Of a stretch of DNA of 64,000 nucleotides, positions 41,805 through 50,066 are shown one piece after another. The notes beneath the pieces were generated by a model, which had not been told where the DNA came from, did no database searches, and was given only the letters and a program-made list of their open reading frames with translations. Origin of the DNA: Kribbella capetownensis (GTDB lineage: Bacteria; Actinomycetota; Actinomycetes; Propionibacteriales; Kribbellaceae). The stretch is taken from assembly GCF_004331485.1 (NCBI RefSeq), contig NZ_SJKD01000008.1, positions 186,001 through 250,000 on the forward strand, given 5' to 3'. Both the position numbers and the translations under genes were made by a program. Each line of letters begins with the position of its first letter. Position 1 is the stretch's first letter.

Positions 41805-42823
41805 TCGGCCTCCTGAGTGATGACGACCTTGCCGGTCTGGCCGGAGAAGAACAGCTCGAACGCGTTCCTCAACTCGCTCACCGGCAGGCGATGCGTGATC
41901 ACCTTGCCGATGTAGTCCGCATGGGCTCGGAGGAGTTCGAGGTTCTCGGGCAGTTCGTCGTACCGGAAGTACTCGCTCCCCATGACTGCCCGCTCGGGCG
42001 CGATCAGGTCGCGCGACACGTCAAGCATCAACCCCTCGCCGTGACCGACGCAGATCAGTCCGCCGCGCCGCGTGCTCGCGGCGAGTGCAAGCTCGCGGGC
42101 CGCCTGCCTGCCAGAGGAGTCGAAGCACATGTCGGCACCCGCGGCGATGATGCCGTCCCGGTCGTCGGCCGCGAAGCTGACCGCGCCGAGGCTTTCGGCG
42201 AAGGTACGCCGCCAGTTGCTGACGTCGGAGATGAATACCGGGAAGTCCGCGCCGAGCCGGACCTTCGCCGTCACCAGCAGCCCGAGACCGATCGGGCCGG
42301 CTCCCGCGACGAAGATGCTCTCGATGTCCGGCCGGATCAGCCGGGCCCGGCCGAGCGCGTGCGAACTCGTCCCCATCACGTCGAGCAGCATGGTCGCAGT
42401 CGCGAGGTCGAGCTCGTCGCCGATCGGGAAGAAGTTGGTCTCGTGGACGACGGCGTACGGGCCATAGCCGCCGTCGGTGTTCTGGCCGACGTCGCCGCGC
42501 TTGGCGAAGCACTGGTTGGTCGCACCGACCTGGCAGCTGCGGCACTCGCCGCAGAAGTCCATCAGGTAGACGACACCGCAGGTGCCCGGCGCGGTCGTCG
42601 TACCGGGACCGGCGTCGGCCACGATGCCTGCGGCCTCATGGCCGGGGACGATCGGGCTGCCGTCGTAGTACTCGTGCCGGTCGGTGCCGCAGATGGCGTT
42701 CGCGGCGATCCGCAACCGCAACTCACCGGCGCCCGGTTCGCGGTACTCGTGGTCGGCCCACTCGATCTTCGCGTCACCCCGGAACCGGGGGACGACGGCG
42801 GGGATGGGCATGCCGGACTCCAT
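41801..42823 (-). CDS. Zinc-binding medium-chain dehydrogenase
   Basis: A 340-residue MDR protein. The catalytic zinc ligands fall in ICGTDRHEYYDGSPIVPGHEAAGI; the four structural-zinc cysteines are in FCGECRSCQVGATNQC; the cofactor loop is VAGAGPIGLGLL. It resembles sorbitol/threonine-type dehydrogenases. In context it probably oxidises the same compound, or a neighbour in the pathway, as the Gfo/Idh/MocA enzyme. Start at 42823, or at the ATG four codons in, 7 bp after the SGNH stop. Confidence 0.87.
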   Translation of the reverse strand: MESGMPIPAVVPRFRGDAKIEWADHEYREPGAGELRLRIAANAICGTDRHEYYDGSPIVPGHEAAGIVADAGPGTTTAPGTCGVVYLMDFCGECRSCQVGATNQCFAKRGDVGQNTDGGYGPYAVVHETNFFPIGDELDLATATMLLDVMGTSSHALGRARLIRPDIESIFVAGAGPIGLGLLVTAKVRLGADFPVFISDVSNWRRTFAESLGAVSFAADDRDGIIAAGADMCFDSSGRQAARELALAASTRRGGLICVGHGEGLMLDVSRDLIAPERAVMGSEYFRYDELPENLELLRAHADYIGKVITHRLPVSELRNAFELFFSGQTGKVVITQEAE

Positions 42824-42830
42824 TCCGTAG

Positions 42831-43463
42831 TCAGCCGGTTAGAGACTCGCAGATGTCCCAGGCGGATTGGCGAAGAAGCACGGCGGTGTCCGCGTCAAGA
42901 CCCTTCACCGGCACGTCGATGCCCACCGGGTCCTCATTCAGCAGCGCGATCAGGAACACACAGGCCGCGAGGTAACTGCCCGCGAGTGCGGGGTGACTGT
43001 TGTCTGCGTCGTGTAGGGCGGGCTCGTCGTGGGTGCCGAGGAACCGTTCCCACACCATGCCGACCGGGACGAGAGTCGCGCCGAGCTCCAGCGCGCTTCC
43101 GGCGTACGCCGAGGTCAGGGCCTCCTGCGCTTCGGGGGCGTTCCGCCGCGCCCACGTCAGGTAGAGCGCGGTCCGCGACCCGGCCTCCTTGATCGCCGCG
43201 TCGAAGTCCCGCACGCTGTCCCGCATCCGCGCCGGACTCTTCACCGGTAACGTGCTCTGCTCCTGCAGTACGACGGTGTCGAACGAACCACCGGCGATCG
43301 CCTCGAGCGCCTTCCCGGCGTTCAGGTGTTGCCGCAACGACGCGCCACCGGCCGAGATCAGTTTGTGCTCGATGTCGATCCCCCGCGCCCCGGCCAGACC
43401 CTTCAGCAGTCCGGGCAGGTTGTTCCGCGACGTGAAGCTGTTCCCGACGAACAAGATGCGCAC
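42831..43463 (-). CDS. SGNH-hydrolase-like protein
   Basis: A 210-residue protein with SGNH/GDSL-like features. The start MRILFVGNSFTSRNNLP carries the block I Ser region, and DADNSHPALAGSYLAA near the C-terminus has the DxxH acid/base pair. The GNSFT form is typical of carbohydrate-linked SGNH proteins. It may remove acyl groups from a sugar. It is first in the operon with the zinc and Gfo/Idh/MocA dehydrogenases and divergent from the GNAT gene, 26 bp apart. Confidence 0.78.
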   Translation of the reverse strand: MRILFVGNSFTSRNNLPGLLKGLAGARGIDIEHKLISAGGASLRQHLNAGKALEAIAGGSFDTVVLQEQSTLPVKSPARMRDSVRDFDAAIKEAGSRTALYLTWARRNAPEAQEALTSAYAGSALELGATLVPVGMVWERFLGTHDEPALHDADNSHPALAGSYLAACVFLIALLNEDPVGIDVPVKGLDADTAVLLRQSAWDICESLTG

Positions 43464-43489
43464 GAGAGGGACGCTACTACGCTGGGGCG

Positions 43490-43933
43490 ATGGCTGAGCC
43501 GCGGATCGTGTCGGTGAGTGACGATGACACGCTGCTGGACTGGCAGCGGGTCCACAACGAGATCATCCCGACTGCACCGTTGTCGGTCGAGGACGTGCGG
43601 GGCCGGGTGACACGACACCTTCTCGAGGTGGCGTACGACGGCGACGTACTCGTGGGGAACTCCACGGTGCGACCACCATCGGAGGAGACGGCTGCCGCGA
43701 CCGTGATCGCCCGAGTGCTCCCAGAGTACCGGCGGCGCGGGTTCGGCGAGGCGATCTACCAGCGCTGCCTCGAGCTGGCCGGTGAGCTGAGGAGCGACGG
43801 CATCGAGACGCACATCCTGGCCAGCAACGAGGAGGGGCTGCGGTTCGCCAAGGCGCGCGGATTCGTCGAGGTGGAGACGTACCTGCTGCCCGGCGACACC
43901 ATTCCGTTCGTCGAACTACGCCTCGATGAGTGA
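43490..43933 (+). CDS. GNAT family N-acetyltransferase
   Basis: A 147-residue GNAT. The acetyl-CoA pyrophosphate loop is EYRRRGFGEAIYQRCLELA, preceded by the TVIARVLP strand and followed by THILASNEEGLRFAKARGFVEVE. It acetylates an amine; target unknown. Its end overlaps the flavin oxidoreductase start by 8 bp. Confidence 0.87.
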   Translation: MAEPRIVSVSDDDTLLDWQRVHNEIIPTAPLSVEDVRGRVTRHLLEVAYDGDVLVGNSTVRPPSEETAAATVIARVLPEYRRRGFGEAIYQRCLELAGELRSDGIETHILASNEEGLRFAKARGFVEVETYLLPGDTIPFVELRLDE

Positions 43934-44813
43934 GGATGCGATAGTGCGCTACTCGATCAACATTCCGAACTTCGGCGACTTCGCCGACGCCCACACCGTC
44001 GCCCGCGTGGCAGCCGCGGCCGAGGAGGCCGGCTGGGACGGCCTCTTCGTCTGGGACCACGTCGTCCACAGCAAGGAACGGCGGAAGGGTCAGGCCTTCG
44101 GCGACCCGTGGATGCTGCTGACCGCGGCCGCGCTGGCGACGTCGCGGATCAAGCTCGGTCCGCTGGTGACCCCGATCGCGCGACGACGGCCGGAGCAGTT
44201 GGCCCGCCAGGTCGCGACGCTGGACGGGATGAGCGGCGGCCGGGTGATCTTCGGCGCCGGCCTCGGCGGACCGATCGACGACGAGTTCGGCAGCTTCGGC
44301 GACGAGACCGATCCGAAGGTGCTGGCTGCCCGGCTCGACGAGGGCCTCGACGTACTCGCCCGGTACTGGTCCGGCGAAACCGTCAACCACCAGGGCGAGC
44401 ACTACCGGGTCGATGACGTCACGTTGCTCCCGGCAACGGTTCAGACGCCGCGGCCGCCGGTCTGGCTGGCCGGGTACTGGCCGCGCAAGGCTCCGATGCG
44501 CCGAGCCGCCCGCTGGGACGGCGCCGTACCGCTGTTCCGCAGCGCCAACCACGGCGAGGCTCCCCCGGTCGAGGAGGTGCGCGAGCTGATGGCATTTCTC
44601 CGCGACAACGGCGCCGGTACGACGACGCCGTACGACGTGATCGTCGGCGGGATCAGCCCGGCGGACCCGGCGCAGTCACGTGCGCTGATCGAGCCGCTGG
44701 CCGAGGCCGGCGCGACCTGGTGGGACGAACGCCAACTGCTCGGCGGCACCGACTTCTACCGCCTGGACCCGGTCCTCCGGCGCATCGAGCAGGGCCCACC
44801 CAGCCTCGGCTGA
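43926..44813 (+). CDS. LLM class flavin-dependent oxidoreductase
   Basis: A 295-residue luciferase-like monooxygenase (F420- or FMN-using TIM barrel). Signature segments are AAEEAGWDGLFVWDHVV near residue 35, RIKLGPLVTPIARRRPEQLARQVATLDGMSGGRVIFGAGLG near 85-115, and PPVWLAGYWPRKAPMRRAARWDGAVPL. In this group of actinobacteria F420 is the more common cofactor; the sequence alone does not decide. It is coupled to the GNAT gene. Confidence 0.87.
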   Translation: MSEDAIVRYSINIPNFGDFADAHTVARVAAAAEEAGWDGLFVWDHVVHSKERRKGQAFGDPWMLLTAAALATSRIKLGPLVTPIARRRPEQLARQVATLDGMSGGRVIFGAGLGGPIDDEFGSFGDETDPKVLAARLDEGLDVLARYWSGETVNHQGEHYRVDDVTLLPATVQTPRPPVWLAGYWPRKAPMRRAARWDGAVPLFRSANHGEAPPVEEVRELMAFLRDNGAGTTTPYDVIVGGISPADPAQSRALIEPLAEAGATWWDERQLLGGTDFYRLDPVLRRIEQGPPSLG

Positions 44814-44847
44814 CCGCAGAAAGCGCTGTAAACCTATCCTTGCTGGT

Positions 44848-45801
44848 ATGAGTGAGGAGCACCCGTCCTGTTGCGCGCCGTCCCGCCCGGTAGTGGGGAT
44901 CTCGGCGCCGCCTCCCGTACCGGCCGCCGAGCCAGGGCGGCATGAGATCGAGCAGGTCGCGCTTGCGGGTGGTGAGTTCGCGATGGGTGACGGGACCGGC
45001 GACGGCAACACCGGTGACGGCGAGGTGCCGGTCCACCAGATCCGGCTCCAGCCGTTCAGCATCGATGCGACGAGTGTGACGAATCAGGACTTCGAGCGGT
45101 TCGTCGACGCGACCGGGTACCGGACGGAGGCCGAGACCTTCGGATTCTCGGCGGTGTTCCACCTGGCCCTGCAGGCCGAGCCGGCCGAGTTCATGGGCCC
45201 GGCCTCGGGTACGCCATGGTGGGCCGGGGTGCGCGGTGCCGACTGGCGGCATCCCGGCGGGTCGTTGTCGGATCTGGACGGCCTCGACGACCACCCGGTC
45301 GTCCACGTGAGCTGGAACGACGCGGTCGCATACTGCTCGTGGGCCGGGCGGCGGCTGCCGTCGGAGGCCGAGTGGGAGTACGCGTCCCGCGGCGGGCTGG
45401 AGGGCGCCCGGTACCCGTGGGGTGACGAACTGATCGGGCCTGACGGGGAGTGGCGCTGCAACATCTGGCAGGGCGTCTTCCCGGAGCGAAACGACCTCGA
45501 GGACGGCTACCTGACGACCGCGCCGGTCCGCACCTTCACGCCGAACGGCTACGGGCTGTGGCAGACGGTCGGGAACGTGTGGGAGTGGTGCGCGGATTGG
45601 TTCGGCCCGCGCTACTACAAGTTCACTCCTGGCGAGGACCCGCGCGGCCCATCCCTCGGCGCCGCCCGGGTGATGCGCGGGGGCTCTTACTTGTGCCACG
45701 ACTCGTACTGCAACCGCTACCGCAACTCCGCCCGCTCGTCGAACACCCCGGAGTCGTCGATGGGAAACGCCGGCTTCCGCACCGTCGCACCGACCATCTA
45801 G
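44848..45801 (+). CDS. Formylglycine-generating enzyme
   Basis: A 317-residue FGE-type protein that should convert the cysteine of a C-x-P-x-R sulfatase motif into formylglycine. The C-terminal catalytic pair is present: C283 and C288 in RGGSYLCHDSYCNRYRNSAR, the copper/oxygen-active pair of true FGEs, not the Cys-less relatives. FGE-sulfatase fold blocks (HPVVHVSWNDAVAYCSWAGRRLPSEAEWEYASRGG, GNVWEWCADWF) are complete. No sulfatase gene occurs in this window, so its client lies elsewhere. The N-terminus has a CC pair and a Pro-rich stretch. Confidence 0.92.
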   Translation: MSEEHPSCCAPSRPVVGISAPPPVPAAEPGRHEIEQVALAGGEFAMGDGTGDGNTGDGEVPVHQIRLQPFSIDATSVTNQDFERFVDATGYRTEAETFGFSAVFHLALQAEPAEFMGPASGTPWWAGVRGADWRHPGGSLSDLDGLDDHPVVHVSWNDAVAYCSWAGRRLPSEAEWEYASRGGLEGARYPWGDELIGPDGEWRCNIWQGVFPERNDLEDGYLTTAPVRTFTPNGYGLWQTVGNVWEWCADWFGPRYYKFTPGEDPRGPSLGAARVMRGGSYLCHDSYCNRYRNSARSSNTPESSMGNAGFRTVAPTI

Positions 45802-45803
45802 TC

Positions 45804-45902
45804 GTGCATACGGACAGGAGGTGTGGACGGTAGCCAGACCACGTCGCGCTCGTGAAGGCGTGGGATCGACGCGTTGGGTCGACACCTCCTGTCGAGCTGC
45901 AC
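45804..45902. repeat. 99-bp element bounded by imperfect 25-bp inverted repeats
   Basis: Arms 45804-45828 and 45878-45902 pair at 20 of 25 positions, with an exact 12-bp core GACAGGAGGTGT (45813-45824) and its complement (45882-45893). About 49 bp lie between. It fills the gap between the convergent FGE and MFS genes. It could be a terminator, a miniature mobile element, or a structured RNA. The same core occurs in the hairpin at 51100. Confidence 0.7.
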
Positions 45903-45906
45903 AGGC

Positions 45907-47139
45907 CTAGCTGGTCAGCTCTTCCTCGGGTGCCGGGGCGCGGAGTCGCGGCGTCCTGACGGCCACGGCTGCGACGGCGGCGATGCACAGGAAGGCGCCG
46001 GACGCGAGGGACGCGACCGGCGACGTCAGTTGCGCGACCACACCGCCGCGGAGATTGCCCAGGTCTGGCCCGGCCTGACCGACGATCTGTTCCGCCGCGG
46101 TGACGCGACCGAGCAGTTCGTTCGGAGTGTGCAACTGGATGATCGTGCTGCGGGAGACGACAGACACCGTGTCGGCGGCACCTGCCAAGGCGAGGAAGAC
46201 CAACGCGAGCCAGGGCGTCGGCGCGAACGCGAACAGCAGAAGGGCGATGCCCCAGACCGCGGAACCGGTCAGCATCACCACGCCGTGCCGCGGCAGCCGG
46301 GTGAACACGCCGGACAGCACCGACGCCGCCACGCCACCGACCGCGATCGCGGTCAGGAACAACCCGAGCGTCCGCGGATCGTTGCCGAACTTCTCCGCGT
46401 TGATCACCGGGAACAGGCTGACCGGCATCGCGAGAACCGTGGCGGCGAGATCAGTGATCAACGCGCCGCGGATTACCGGCGTCGCCACCAGGAACGCCAA
46501 CCCGTCCTGCACCCCTCGCAGCCCGGCCCGCGCCACCGCCTCGACCCGCAGTCTCGGCAGACCGAGTACGCCGTACAGCGCGGCAAGGAAGCTGAGACAG
46601 TCGATCAGGTAGCAGACCCCGGTCCCCCAGGCACTCACTACGAGGCCGCCCACCGCAGGCCCGATCAGCATCGGCCCCTGGAAGGCGATCCGGTTCAGCG
46701 CGATGCCACTGGCGAGCAAGTCGCGCGGCAGCAACTGCGGCAGCACGGTCCGCGCCACCGGACCGCTCGCAGCACCGAACGACGCCTGCACGGCAACCAG
46801 CCCGAGCAGTACGCCGACCGGCACTGAACCGATGATCAACTGACTCGCCATCAGGCCCGCCGTGACCAGTTGCCCGGTCGTGGTGATCAGGTAGAACCGC
46901 CGCCGCTCGAACCGATCGACCGCCGCGCCGGCGAACAGCCCGAGCAGGATCATCGGCACGGCCTTCGACAGCCCGACCGCACCGGTCCACGCCGCACTCG
47001 AGGTCTCGTCCCACACCTGGATCATCACCGCGACGAACGCGAGCTGTCCGCCGAAGGTCGACAGCATCTGGCCGGTCCACAGCCGCCGGAACGCCGGCGA
47101 GACCCGCAGCGGACGCAGGTCGATGAACGCCCGCATCAT
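45907..47139 (-). CDS. MFS transporter, EntS-like exporter
   Basis: A 410-residue MFS protein with about 12 helices (FRRLWTGQMLSTFGGQLAFVAVMIQVW start, loop motif AGAAVDRFERRRFYLI). The form matches the EntS/MdtG-like group that exports siderophores or drugs. Its start overlaps the stop of the MarR regulator upstream (ATGA), so the regulator and exporter are coupled. Confidence 0.88.
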   Translation of the reverse strand: MMRAFIDLRPLRVSPAFRRLWTGQMLSTFGGQLAFVAVMIQVWDETSSAAWTGAVGLSKAVPMILLGLFAGAAVDRFERRRFYLITTTGQLVTAGLMASQLIIGSVPVGVLLGLVAVQASFGAASGPVARTVLPQLLPRDLLASGIALNRIAFQGPMLIGPAVGGLVVSAWGTGVCYLIDCLSFLAALYGVLGLPRLRVEAVARAGLRGVQDGLAFLVATPVIRGALITDLAATVLAMPVSLFPVINAEKFGNDPRTLGLFLTAIAVGGVAASVLSGVFTRLPRHGVVMLTGSAVWGIALLLFAFAPTPWLALVFLALAGAADTVSVVSRSTIIQLHTPNELLGRVTAAEQIVGQAGPDLGNLRGGVVAQLTSPVASLASGAFLCIAAVAAVAVRTPRLRAPAPEEELTS

Positions 47140-47633
47140 TGCTTCGGCGAGGGATCGCCCTCGAAGCCCCGCAGCTTCTCCGCGATCCGGTCGTGGAAGC
47201 TCTTCCGCGCCAGCGCCTCCTCGACGTCACGGACGACCTGTGTCATCGGATACGGGATCTCCGCCTCCAGCTCGGTGATCGCCGCCTCCGTCGCCCGCCA
47301 CTCGGCCGCGAGCAGCTCGACGATGGCCTTGGACTTGGCCGTCAGCGTCACCTTCTTGCTGCGGGCATCCGTCCCCGGCACCGTCCGGACCAGACCCGCG
47401 GTGCGCATCGCGGACACCTTCTGACTGAGGGCCGAATGCGTCCGGCCGACCGACTCGGCCAGCTCGGTGATCGTCATCGGCCCCTTGGCCTGCAGCCGCA
47501 GCAACTCCATCACGTACGTCGGCTTCAGGCCCTTGATCTGCCGCTCGGTGTAGATGCGCGCGATCTCGGCGTCCATCCGGGCCTGCAACTGCTGCAGGCC
47601 ACGCCACTGACTCTGTTCGGTCGGATCGTCCAT
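47136..47633 (-). CDS. MarR family transcriptional regulator
   Basis: A 165-residue MarR protein with HTH MTITELAESVGRTHSALSQKVSAMRTAGLV and a wing VPGTDARSKKVTLT. The start ATG at 47633 is 3 bp after the upstream MFS stop. A near-perfect 20-bp palindrome lies 14-34 bp upstream, inside the upstream gene's last codons, giving it a likely private promoter and autorepression. Confidence 0.88.
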   Translation of the reverse strand: MDDPTEQSQWRGLQQLQARMDAEIARIYTERQIKGLKPTYVMELLRLQAKGPMTITELAESVGRTHSALSQKVSAMRTAGLVRTVPGTDARSKKVTLTAKSKAIVELLAAEWRATEAAITELEAEIPYPMTQVVRDVEEALARKSFHDRIAEKLRGFEGDPSPKQ

Positions 47634-47636
47634 GCA

Positions 47637-48827
47637 CTACATCGTAACAGTACTTATATAAGTCCTGTCAGATTTAGCTCGGCGGATCCAAACGACGGCG
47701 AGCCCGGCGGCCGCGAGGCTGCTGGCAGCGAGCGCGGCGAAGCCGTAGTGGGTGCTGGTGCGGTCCGTGATCGCGGACGTGACCAGCATGACGACGACCG
47801 TCGTGGCCAGACCGTAGCCGTTCGCGACACCGAACGCGCGGCCGACCTGGGACTCGTCCACCGACGTCATCAGCAGCAACCGCGTCGCGATCCGGGCCTG
47901 CCCGAACACGAACGCACCGACCAGCACAAGGCCCATCAGCGCACCAACCCCGAACAGCGGCTGCAACACGAGCAACGCGTTGCACGCGACGAACCCGATC
48001 AGCGCGACCCGCAGATCACCCAGCCGTACGGCGGAACGCCGATAGGCCACCGCGGCCAGCAAGAACCCGGCACCACCAAGGGCATCGACCACACCGACCA
48101 CGGCCGCACCGCGATGCCACTCACCGACGATCAGGACGGGCAGCAACGCGTTGAACACCGTCACCACCACCAAGCCTTGGCCGTAGAGCAGCGCCAGCGC
48201 TCCGACCGGCAACCTCACCGCGACACGCTTGGTGACCGGCGGCGCTTCGGCCGGCGTCTCGATCCGCCGGCGAAGGGCGCCAACGGCAACGACCAGCACT
48301 GCCGAGGAAACGAATGTGATCCCGTTGAACACGAACAGTGGCGTGGAACCGAAGTACTGCAAGGCGAATCCACCGACCGATGCCGACAGCAACATCCCAC
48401 TCTGCACAGCGATCTCGTAGTGCCCGTTGAAGCGGCGCAACTCCGGCGCCGGCACTCGTTCCCGCACCAGCGCGGCACTCACCGGCATGAACAGCGCGGC
48501 CACCACGGCCAGCGCGAAGTTGCTCGCGTAGACAACGGCCTGCTGCGGCGCGCCAACGGCCAGCCCGATCGGCAGACCCAACGCCGCGACCGCACTGACG
48601 ACGTCACAACCGATCCACAGCAGCCGCCGGTCGAGCCGGTCCGCCAGCCGGCCGAAGTACGGCGACAACACCGCCTGCGGCACGGCGACGGCGATGAAGA
48701 GCCAGCCGACGTCGAGCATCGACCCCTGCGCCTGGACGAGCAGCAGCGCGGCGCCGATCAGCTGGATGTTGTTCCCCAGGGAGGTGATGAAGGCTGCGGG
48801 CAGCAGCAGTCTGTGCGTTCTGATCAC
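47637..48827 (-). CDS. MFS transporter
   Basis: A 12-helix MFS protein of 396 residues (AFITSLGNNIQLIGAALLLVQAQ start, loop GRLADRLDRRLLWIG, then further helices). Export of a drug-like compound is the likely role. The open frame extends to a TTG at 48857, but the two palindromes in that stretch favour a start at GTG 48827 (GTG 48851 also possible). It is divergent from a TetR gene that probably represses it. The last codons hold the palindrome that serves the downstream MarR. Confidence 0.82.
   Translation of the reverse strand: MIRTHRLLLPAAFITSLGNNIQLIGAALLLVQAQGSMLDVGWLFIAVAVPQAVLSPYFGRLADRLDRRLLWIGCDVVSAVAALGLPIGLAVGAPQQAVVYASNFALAVVAALFMPVSAALVRERVPAPELRRFNGHYEIAVQSGMLLSASVGGFALQYFGSTPLFVFNGITFVSSAVLVVAVGALRRRIETPAEAPPVTKRVAVRLPVGALALLYGQGLVVVTVFNALLPVLIVGEWHRGAAVVGVVDALGGAGFLLAAVAYRRSAVRLGDLRVALIGFVACNALLVLQPLFGVGALMGLVLVGAFVFGQARIATRLLLMTSVDESQVGRAFGVANGYGLATTVVVMLVTSAITDRTSTHYGFAALAASSLAAAGLAVVWIRRAKSDRTYISTVTM
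47648..47667. promoter_or_regulatory. Near-perfect palindrome overlapping the MFS 3' end, before marR
   Basis: CAGTACTTATATAAGTCCTG: a 20-bp palindrome with one mismatched pair around ACTTATATAAGT. It lies 14 bp from the MarR start and within the coding end of the upstream MFS gene. Its AT-rich core could also supply a -10 element. Confidence 0.7.
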
Positions 48828-48849
48828 CCACCCGACGGTGCCACCAATC

Positions 48850-48868
48850 ACTGACAATCGATGTCAGT
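48850..48868. promoter_or_regulatory. Inverted repeat ACTGACA-N5-TGTCAGT
   Basis: An exact 7-bp inverted repeat in the gap between the divergent MFS and TetR genes, overlapping the farthest possible MFS start codon. It may be one of two operators for the TetR regulator. Confidence 0.6.
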
Positions 48869-48873
48869 CTTGT

Positions 48874-48897
48874 TTTTCGATACCGCAGTAGCGAAAA
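48874..48897. promoter_or_regulatory. TetR operator candidate
   Basis: TTTTCGATAC (48874-48883) and GTAGCGAAAA (48888-48897) pair at 9 of 10 positions across a 4-bp spacer, ending 8 bp before the TetR start. Size and place fit a TetR dimer site controlling its own gene and the divergent MFS gene. Confidence 0.7.
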
Positions 48898-48905
48898 TAG
48901 ATCCC

Positions 48906-49475
48906 ATGGTGAGAGGACGACCGAGGGACGCCGGCGTCGAGGCACGGGTGATCGAGGCCGCCATGGCCGAGATGCAGGCGCGCGGGTACGACGGTCTGTC
49001 GGTCGATCGGGTCGCAGACCGGGCCGGCGTGGCGAAGACGACGCTCTACCGCCGCTGGCCGTCCAAGGCAGAGCTGGTGGTCGCGATGATCACCGGCCTG
49101 CGCGCCGCCGTGCCGTTCGACCCGAGCGGCGACCCGCGCCGCGACCTCACCGATCTGGTGACGGGCATCGCGACGACGCTGAGCGCCGTACCGACGACCC
49201 TGATCGCAGACTTGGCCGCGGCGGCGGCGCGGGAGCCGCGGGTCCGTGAGAGCGTGCGCGCTCTGTGGGGTGAGCGGCATGCGGCTGTCACCGCGGTCGT
49301 CGGGCAGGCACAGGCGGACGGTCTCGTCCCCGGGCACGCCTCCCCCGCCGTACTGGTCGACCAATTGGTCGGTCCGCTGTATTACCGGCTCCTCGTCACC
49401 GGCGAGCCGATCGATTCCGCCTATGTGAGGGAGCTGGTGCACAGCACCCTCGGTCCTGATCCGGAGAAGTCATGA
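48906..49475 (+). CDS. TetR family transcriptional regulator
   Basis: A 189-residue TetR protein. HTH region: RGYDGLSVDRVADRAGVAKTTLYRRWPSKAELVV, about residues 28-60, followed by a helical ligand domain of the TetR_C_16-like kind (LVDQLVGPLYYRLLVTGEPI). The ATG at 48906 or the adjacent GTG is the likely start; the upstream ATG would overlap the operator. Divergent from an MFS exporter and coupled to the SRPBCC gene downstream (ATGA). Confidence 0.87.
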   Translation: MVRGRPRDAGVEARVIEAAMAEMQARGYDGLSVDRVADRAGVAKTTLYRRWPSKAELVVAMITGLRAAVPFDPSGDPRRDLTDLVTGIATTLSAVPTTLIADLAAAAAREPRVRESVRALWGERHAAVTAVVGQAQADGLVPGHASPAVLVDQLVGPLYYRLLVTGEPIDSAYVRELVHSTLGPDPEKS

Positions 49476-49990
49476 AGAAGCGCCACAAGATCCTGGTTGC
49501 CCTCGGCACCCTGGTCGTCCTGGTCGCCGGATACAGCGTCTACACGATCGTCCGGCCGTTCGTGCTGCACACCGAGCTCGACATCGCCGCGCCACCGGAG
49601 CAGGTCTGGAAGGTGCTCGCGGACCGGTCGGCGTACCCGGAGTGGAACCCGTTCATCGTGTCCTCGACCGGCGAGCTGACAGCCGGCCAGACCATCACGA
49701 ACGTCCTGCGCGACACCAACGGCAAGGAGACGACTTTCGCGCCCGAGCTGCTCGTGGTCGAGCCGGGCAAGGAACTGCGCTGGATCGGCAAGATCGGATT
49801 CGGCGGCATCTTCGACGGTGAGCACTCGTTTCGCCTCGAGACGCTGCCCAACGGTCACACCCGGCTGATCCAGGAGGAAACCTTCCGTGGCGTCGCCATC
49901 CCATTCACCCGCTCCATGCTGACCGGCACCATCGAGCCCCAGTTCGTCGCGATGAACCACGCGCTGGCCGCCCGCGCGACCGGCTACTGA
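49472..49990 (+). CDS. Membrane-anchored SRPBCC domain protein
   Basis: A 172-residue protein. One N-terminal transmembrane helix (KILVALGTLVVLVAGYSVYTIV, residues 5-26) is followed by a SRPBCC/polyketide-cyclase-like domain (APPEQVWKVLADRSAYPEWNPFIV, then NGHTRLIQEETFRGVAIPF). Such domains bind hydrophobic ligands. Its coupling with TetR suggests it belongs to the same stress or export response. The domain should face outside if the helix is a signal anchor. Confidence 0.83.
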   Translation: MKKRHKILVALGTLVVLVAGYSVYTIVRPFVLHTELDIAAPPEQVWKVLADRSAYPEWNPFIVSSTGELTAGQTITNVLRDTNGKETTFAPELLVVEPGKELRWIGKIGFGGIFDGEHSFRLETLPNGHTRLIQEETFRGVAIPFTRSMLTGTIEPQFVAMNHALAARATGY

Positions 49991-50066
49991 TCCATGCACT
50001 ATCCGCATCAACAGTGTGGAAAAGATTCATTGGACCGATGAAGCGATCCTTGGTTGGGTCGGTGTC

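Noticed and set aside
47139..48854. Long plus-strand open frame opposite marR and the MFS gene
   Set aside because: Arg/His/Gln-rich antisense product without any domain; the minus-strand genes are well supported.
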